64,000 nucleotides of DNA, from assembly GCA_947502885.1 (NCBI GenBank), contig CANNBP010000001.1, positions 124,001-188,000 of the forward strand, read 5' to 3'. The position numbers and the translations under genes were made by a program. A model generated the notes under the pieces. It was not told the DNA's origin, made no database searches, and was given only the letters and a program-made list of their open reading frames with translations. Shown piece by piece: positions 61,367 through 64,000 of the stretch. Position 1 is the stretch's first letter. Each line of letters starts with the position of its first letter. This stretch comes from an uncultured Aquimarina sp. (GTDB lineage: Bacteria; Bacteroidota; Bacteroidia; Flavobacteriales; Flavobacteriaceae).

Positions 61367-61882
61367 TTAGTTTACTTTTAGGTCACCAGTTACATGAAAG
61401 ATATTGTTGGCCGTACAAACAATACCAGCTCCAGCATCCAATCCTGCTGTTCTAAATCTGTTTAATCTGTTTCTTATAGTAACACCACCTGCTCCTGATA
61501 TGGTAACTTTTCCGGCTCCAATTTGGTAAATACTCACATTAAAACCTATATCAAGTCCAGCAGGAATAGTTAATGTAATATCTGTACTACTATTAAATGT
61601 TAGAATATTCCCATTATCTGCTGCAACAAGAGTGTAATTTCCAGTTTTCGGAAACACAGAAGGAGCTGTTAATAGTTCTTTCCATTCTGTACCATTAAAT
61701 TTATATGCTTTTTTTCTATCCGTATCAAATACAAGTGCACCTTCTTGAATAGTTGCAGTGGGTATTGCATTTATATCTGTTGTGGTTGCTCCTGGTAAGC
61801 TTAGTAAACTTTCATTATCGATTTGAGCAATAGCATTTGTAGTATATAATAGTATTAAAATTACCAATAATAAGTTCCTCAT
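61367..61882 (-). CDS. Secreted tail-fibre-like protein of unknown function
   Basis: The 171-residue product has a signal peptide (about 1-19). The mature protein starts with SLLSLPGATTTDINAIPTAT then GALVFDTDRKKAYKFNGTEW, a common Bacteroidota motif in fibre-like and surface proteins. A beta-helix-like half (about 80-171) has ITLTIPAGLDIGFNVSIYQ and AGKVTISGAGGVTIRNR, resembling phage tail-fibre or pectate-like repeats. I recognise no enzyme. The following gene starts 5 nt downstream, so the two are co-translated in one operon and probably work together at the cell surface or in the medium (inference). Confidence 0.72.
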   Translation of the reverse strand: MRNLLLVILILLYTTNAIAQIDNESLLSLPGATTTDINAIPTATIQEGALVFDTDRKKAYKFNGTEWKELLTAPSVFPKTGNYTLVAADNGNILTFNSSTDITLTIPAGLDIGFNVSIYQIGAGKVTISGAGGVTIRNRLNRFRTAGLDAGAGIVCTANNIFHVTGDLKVN

Positions 61883-61906
61883 AGAAGCATATATTTTTAA
61901 AATAAA

Positions 61907-61937
61907 AGCTTCCTAAATTTAAAAACATTAGGAAGCT
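61907..61937 (-). terminator. Terminator of the DUF937 gene
   Basis: AGCTTCCTAA (61907-61916) pairs with TTAGGAAGCT (61928-61937) around an 11-nt loop, followed on the minus strand by TTTTATT. It separates DUF937 from the two secreted protein genes downstream. Confidence 0.75.
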
Positions 61938-61958
61938 CTGTATGTAATGAAAAGTTAA

Positions 61959-62594
61959 TTATTTTCCGAATAATCCACCAAGAAGACCTCCTAATCCTCC
62001 TTTTTTATTTCCTCCGCCTAATACCATTCCGGCAACATCATCAAGGATACTACCATCTCCATCTGCATCAAGGAATGATTCAATTAGAGTTTGTTCTTTA
62101 GAGCCGCTACCACCACCTAGCATTCCGCCTAATAAGTTATTTAGACCACTTGCATCTGATACATTGTTTTGTGAAGCTTGTTTTCCTAGTACTCCCATTA
62201 ATATTGGAGCAGCTACTTTAAGAATTTGAGCAATAGAACCAGCGTCTATACCTGATTTTTGACTTAAAGCGTTTTCTACAGCAGGTTGTTTATTACCTAG
62301 AATATGACCTAATATTCCAGCGCCATCATTAGTTACATTTTCTTCAACACCACCTTCAAATAATCCTCCTAAGTTATCTAAGATTCCTCCAGAGTGTTTT
62401 CCAGATAATGCTCCTAAGATTCCTGAAGCACCTTCGGGAGTAGATGCATTACGTTGCATAGCTCCCATTAATACAGGTATAGCCATACTAAGTACGCTTC
62501 CTGTTTTATCAGCTGATTGCCCCGTTTGGTTACTTACACCGTTAATAATTTGTTGCCCCATTGGGCTATTTAAAAGATCTAAAATTCCAGACAT
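61959..62594 (-). CDS. DUF937 protein
   Basis: The 211-residue product is rich in Gly, Ala and Leu, with MSGILDLLNSPMGQQIINGV (1-20), MAIPVLMGAMQRNA and AAPILMGVLGKQA, which are the repeated helical units of DUF937. The last quarter (about 165-211) is Gly-rich (GGMLGGGSG, KKGGLGGLLGGL). A short acidic SFLDADGDGSILDDV looks like an EF-hand-like calcium site. No signal peptide is present. The family has no known function, and one guess is a scaffold or folding factor. It follows serA on the strand, behind a strong terminator, so it is a separate unit. Confidence 0.85.
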   Translation of the reverse strand: MSGILDLLNSPMGQQIINGVSNQTGQSADKTGSVLSMAIPVLMGAMQRNASTPEGASGILGALSGKHSGGILDNLGGLFEGGVEENVTNDGAGILGHILGNKQPAVENALSQKSGIDAGSIAQILKVAAPILMGVLGKQASQNNVSDASGLNNLLGGMLGGGSGSKEQTLIESFLDADGDGSILDDVAGMVLGGGNKKGGLGGLLGGLFGK

Positions 62595-62719
62595 GATTAT
62601 ATTTTTAATTATATGAATCTAAATTTACGTTTTTTATTTCTAAAATAATTGATGAAGAGTTGCTTTATTTAATCAAATAATAGACGAAAGGACAATTTTA
62701 TCGATATATTGATCTTTTT

Positions 62720-62767
62720 AAAAACACAAGACCCTTTTAACTTAGATTAAAAGGGTCTTGTGTTTTT
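62720..62767. terminator. Strong terminator of serA
   Basis: A 21-bp stem (62720-62740 with 62747-62767, core ACACAAGACCCTTTTAA) has a 6-nt loop with A and T runs at its ends. It lies about 32 nt past the serA stop on the minus strand. Confidence 0.9.
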
Positions 62768-62799
62768 TAATTCTTATTGATAAAGAAGAGAAGGAGTTG

Positions 62800-63750
62800 T
62801 TATTTAAGTATGGTAATAATTTGACTTGCTAGTTCATCTCCAATTCTATCCTGTGCTTCTTTAGTAGCAGCTCCTATATGCGGTGTTAATGATACTTTAG
62901 AATTCATTAATACTTTTATCGCTGGAGTTGGTTCATCTTCAAAAACATCGAGACCGGCAAAGCTTAATTTTTCATTTTCTAAGGCTTCAATTAATGCAAC
63001 TTCATCTACAACACCACCTCGTGCAGCATTAATAATACCAGCACCCGGTTTCATTAATTCAATTTCAGAGGCACCAATAACATATTCTTTTTGCGCAGGT
63101 ACATGTAAGGTGAAGAAATCAGAGTTTTTAAGTACTTCCTCTTTTGATATTGTTTTAATATCAAAAGTTAAGGATTGCCCATCAAAAAACTCTAACGGTA
63201 TCTGTACTTCGTCTATAAATGGATCAAATGCAAGTACTTTCATTCCTGCTCCAATGGCAATTTTCGCTGTTGCTTGTCCTATACGACCAATACCTATAAT
63301 CCCAAGTGTTTTACCTCTTAGCTCTGTTCCATTTGCATAGGCCTTTTTTAGGTTTTTAAATTTACTATCTCCTTCGAGTGGCATGTTTCTATTTGCGTCA
63401 TGTAAAAATCGAACACCACTATATAAATGAGCAAAAACTAATTCTGCAACCGAACCTGATGAAGCAGCGGGTGTATTGATTACATGTAAACCTTTTTCTT
63501 TGGCATAAGCAACATCGATGTTATCCATTCCAACACCACCGCGACCAATTACCTTAAGAGAAGGACAGTTATCAATAATATCGGTTCTTACTTTTGTGGC
63601 ACTGCGTACTAATAATACCGAAATTTCATTTTCATTTATAAAATTTGCTAATTGGTTTTGAGCTACAGTTGTAGTTAATACTTCAAAACCAGATTTTTCT
63701 AATGCGTCAATTCCACTTTGTGATACTCCGTCATTGGCTAATACTTTCAT
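62800..63750 (-). CDS. serA: D-3-phosphoglycerate dehydrogenase (D-2-hydroxyacid dehydrogenase family)
   Basis: The 316-residue NAD-dependent dehydrogenase carries GRGGVGMDNIDVAYAKEKGL, the NAD motif GKTLGIIGIGRIGQATAKIA, and a catalytic set of Arg in NAARGGVVDEVAL, Glu in VFEDEP and His in VSLTPHIGAAT. It oxidises 3-phosphoglycerate in the first step of serine synthesis. It lacks the C-terminal ACT domains of the long form, so it is the short type. The serC gene lies 71 nt upstream on the same strand, with a small hairpin between them, so the two steps are adjacent in one operon. It is cytoplasmic. Family members can also act on other 2-hydroxyacids. Confidence 0.92.
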   Translation of the reverse strand: MKVLANDGVSQSGIDALEKSGFEVLTTTVAQNQLANFINENEISVLLVRSATKVRTDIIDNCPSLKVIGRGGVGMDNIDVAYAKEKGLHVINTPAASSGSVAELVFAHLYSGVRFLHDANRNMPLEGDSKFKNLKKAYANGTELRGKTLGIIGIGRIGQATAKIAIGAGMKVLAFDPFIDEVQIPLEFFDGQSLTFDIKTISKEEVLKNSDFFTLHVPAQKEYVIGASEIELMKPGAGIINAARGGVVDEVALIEALENEKLSFAGLDVFEDEPTPAIKVLMNSKVSLTPHIGAATKEAQDRIGDELASQIITILK

Positions 63751-63768
63751 AAAATCATTTTTGAATCA

Positions 63769-63787
63769 TTTCCAAATAATTTGGAAA
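63769..63787 (-). other. Hairpin in the serC-serA intercistronic region
   Basis: TTTCCAAA (63769-63776) and TTTGGAAA (63780-63787) pair around a 3-nt loop. No T run follows on the minus strand, so it is not a normal terminator. It may be a processing or stability element. Confidence 0.35.
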
Positions 63788-63821
63788 ATAGTTATTGTTT
63801 GGATAAATATTATAAGGTATG

Positions 63822-64000
63822 TTAGGCTTTTCGTTCGAGATCTCCCATTACATCAACTAAAACGGCTACACTTTCTATAGAAAGTGCATTATACATGCTA
63901 GCTCTATATCCTCCAACTGTTCTATGACCATTTAAACCATTAATACCAGCTTCTTTCCACATAGCATCAAATGTTTCCTTAAGATCTTCATTTAGTAGTG
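63822..64000 (-). CDS. serC: Phosphoserine aminotransferase, 3' end only (5' part outside window)
   Basis: The last 59 codons are present, and the gene runs off the right edge. The translation includes FDAMWKEAGINGLNGHRTVG, then GYRASMYNALSIESV and LVDVMGDLERKA before the TAA stop. This C-terminal block (GHRTVGGYRASMYNA) is characteristic of SerC, which transfers an amino group from glutamate to 3-phosphohydroxypyruvate using PLP. The serA gene lies 71 nt downstream on the same strand, matching the usual serC-serA operon. The start, PLP-binding lysine and upstream regulation are not in view. Confidence 0.9.
   Translation of the reverse strand, partial: LLNEDLKETFDAMWKEAGINGLNGHRTVGGYRASMYNALSIESVAVLVDVMGDLERKA

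Noticed and set aside
1..64000. CRISPR arrays, tRNA, rRNA and insertion sequences
   Set aside because: I read both strands for regular direct repeats with unique spacers, cloverleaf-like segments and transposase motifs and found none convincing. The tandem repeats at 8.9-9.3 kb and 41.9-42.5 kb are coding. A tRNA scan was not possible here.

Overview
The window is AT-rich (roughly one third G+C by eye) and looks like the chromosome of a Bacteroidota bacterium, family Flavobacteriaceae. A marine genus such as Aquimarina is my guess from protein style, not something I can prove here. Support comes from C-terminal type IX secretion sorting domains, a carboxypeptidase-regulatory-like TonB receptor, DUF6146 and DUF6787 proteins, TAnnTTTG promoter-like boxes, weak Shine-Dalgarno signals and frequent TTG starts. 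I saw no rRNA, tRNA, insertion sequence, CRISPR array, prophage or obvious integration boundary. Most of the window is ordinary core chromosome with small accessory insertions.

Layout. 1-3.4 kb: a secreted metzincin protease with a sorting tail, and a small conserved-looking unknown. 3.7-8.5 kb: UvrD/PcrA-type helicase, a YciO/TsaC-like protein, and a divergent PhyH dioxygenase/AraC regulator pair. 8.5-11.6 kb: two OmpA-domain envelope proteins. 11.7-15 kb: glycosyltransferase, an orphan PD-(D/E)xK nuclease-like protein divergent from holA, and an acetyltransferase. 15-22.4 kb: an Lrp regulator divergent from a cystathionine/methionine lyase-family enzyme, DUF4386 and DUF2147 proteins, a TetR-SDR pair with matching operator-like sites, a GNAT, an NlpC/P60 hydrolase and a thiolase. 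22.7-33.2 kb: 7TM-HD phosphohydrolase, YbdG-like channel, TonB receptor, YchF, an EamA transporter and a lipid kinase. 33.6-41.5 kb: LTA-synthase-like sulfatase, TPR hybrid histidine kinase, M61 peptidase, and an M43 protease with a sorting tail.

41.6-49.8 kb: a secreted protein with three nearly identical 62-residue repeats, parE-parC, a small MscS channel, a 69-codon ORF with a double-glycine-like leader, and a PhnA protein. 49.8-53.6 kb: TerC, a lipoprotein, an XRE regulator and an M14 carboxypeptidase separated by an array of GTTTAC-N4-GTAAAC dyads, then a second Lrp regulator. 53.8-59.4 kb: PEP carboxylase, DinB, LolD-like ATPase, MsrA, FolE. 59.4-64 kb: DUF6787, DUF6146, two secreted accessory proteins, DUF937, serA and the 3' end of serC.

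Most promising for follow-up: the XRE dyad array (51.5-51.9 kb), the leader-peptide-like small ORF (48.9 kb), the paired TetR sites (19.15 and 19.77 kb), the HsdR_N-like nuclease beside holA, the M43 protease with Phe in place of the usual zinc-motif Gly, and the two accessory genes sitting inside the serC-serA-DUF937-DUF6146-DUF6787 neighbourhood. No complete, clearly new multi-gene system is visible. All domain calls are from reading the sequences; no database search was run.
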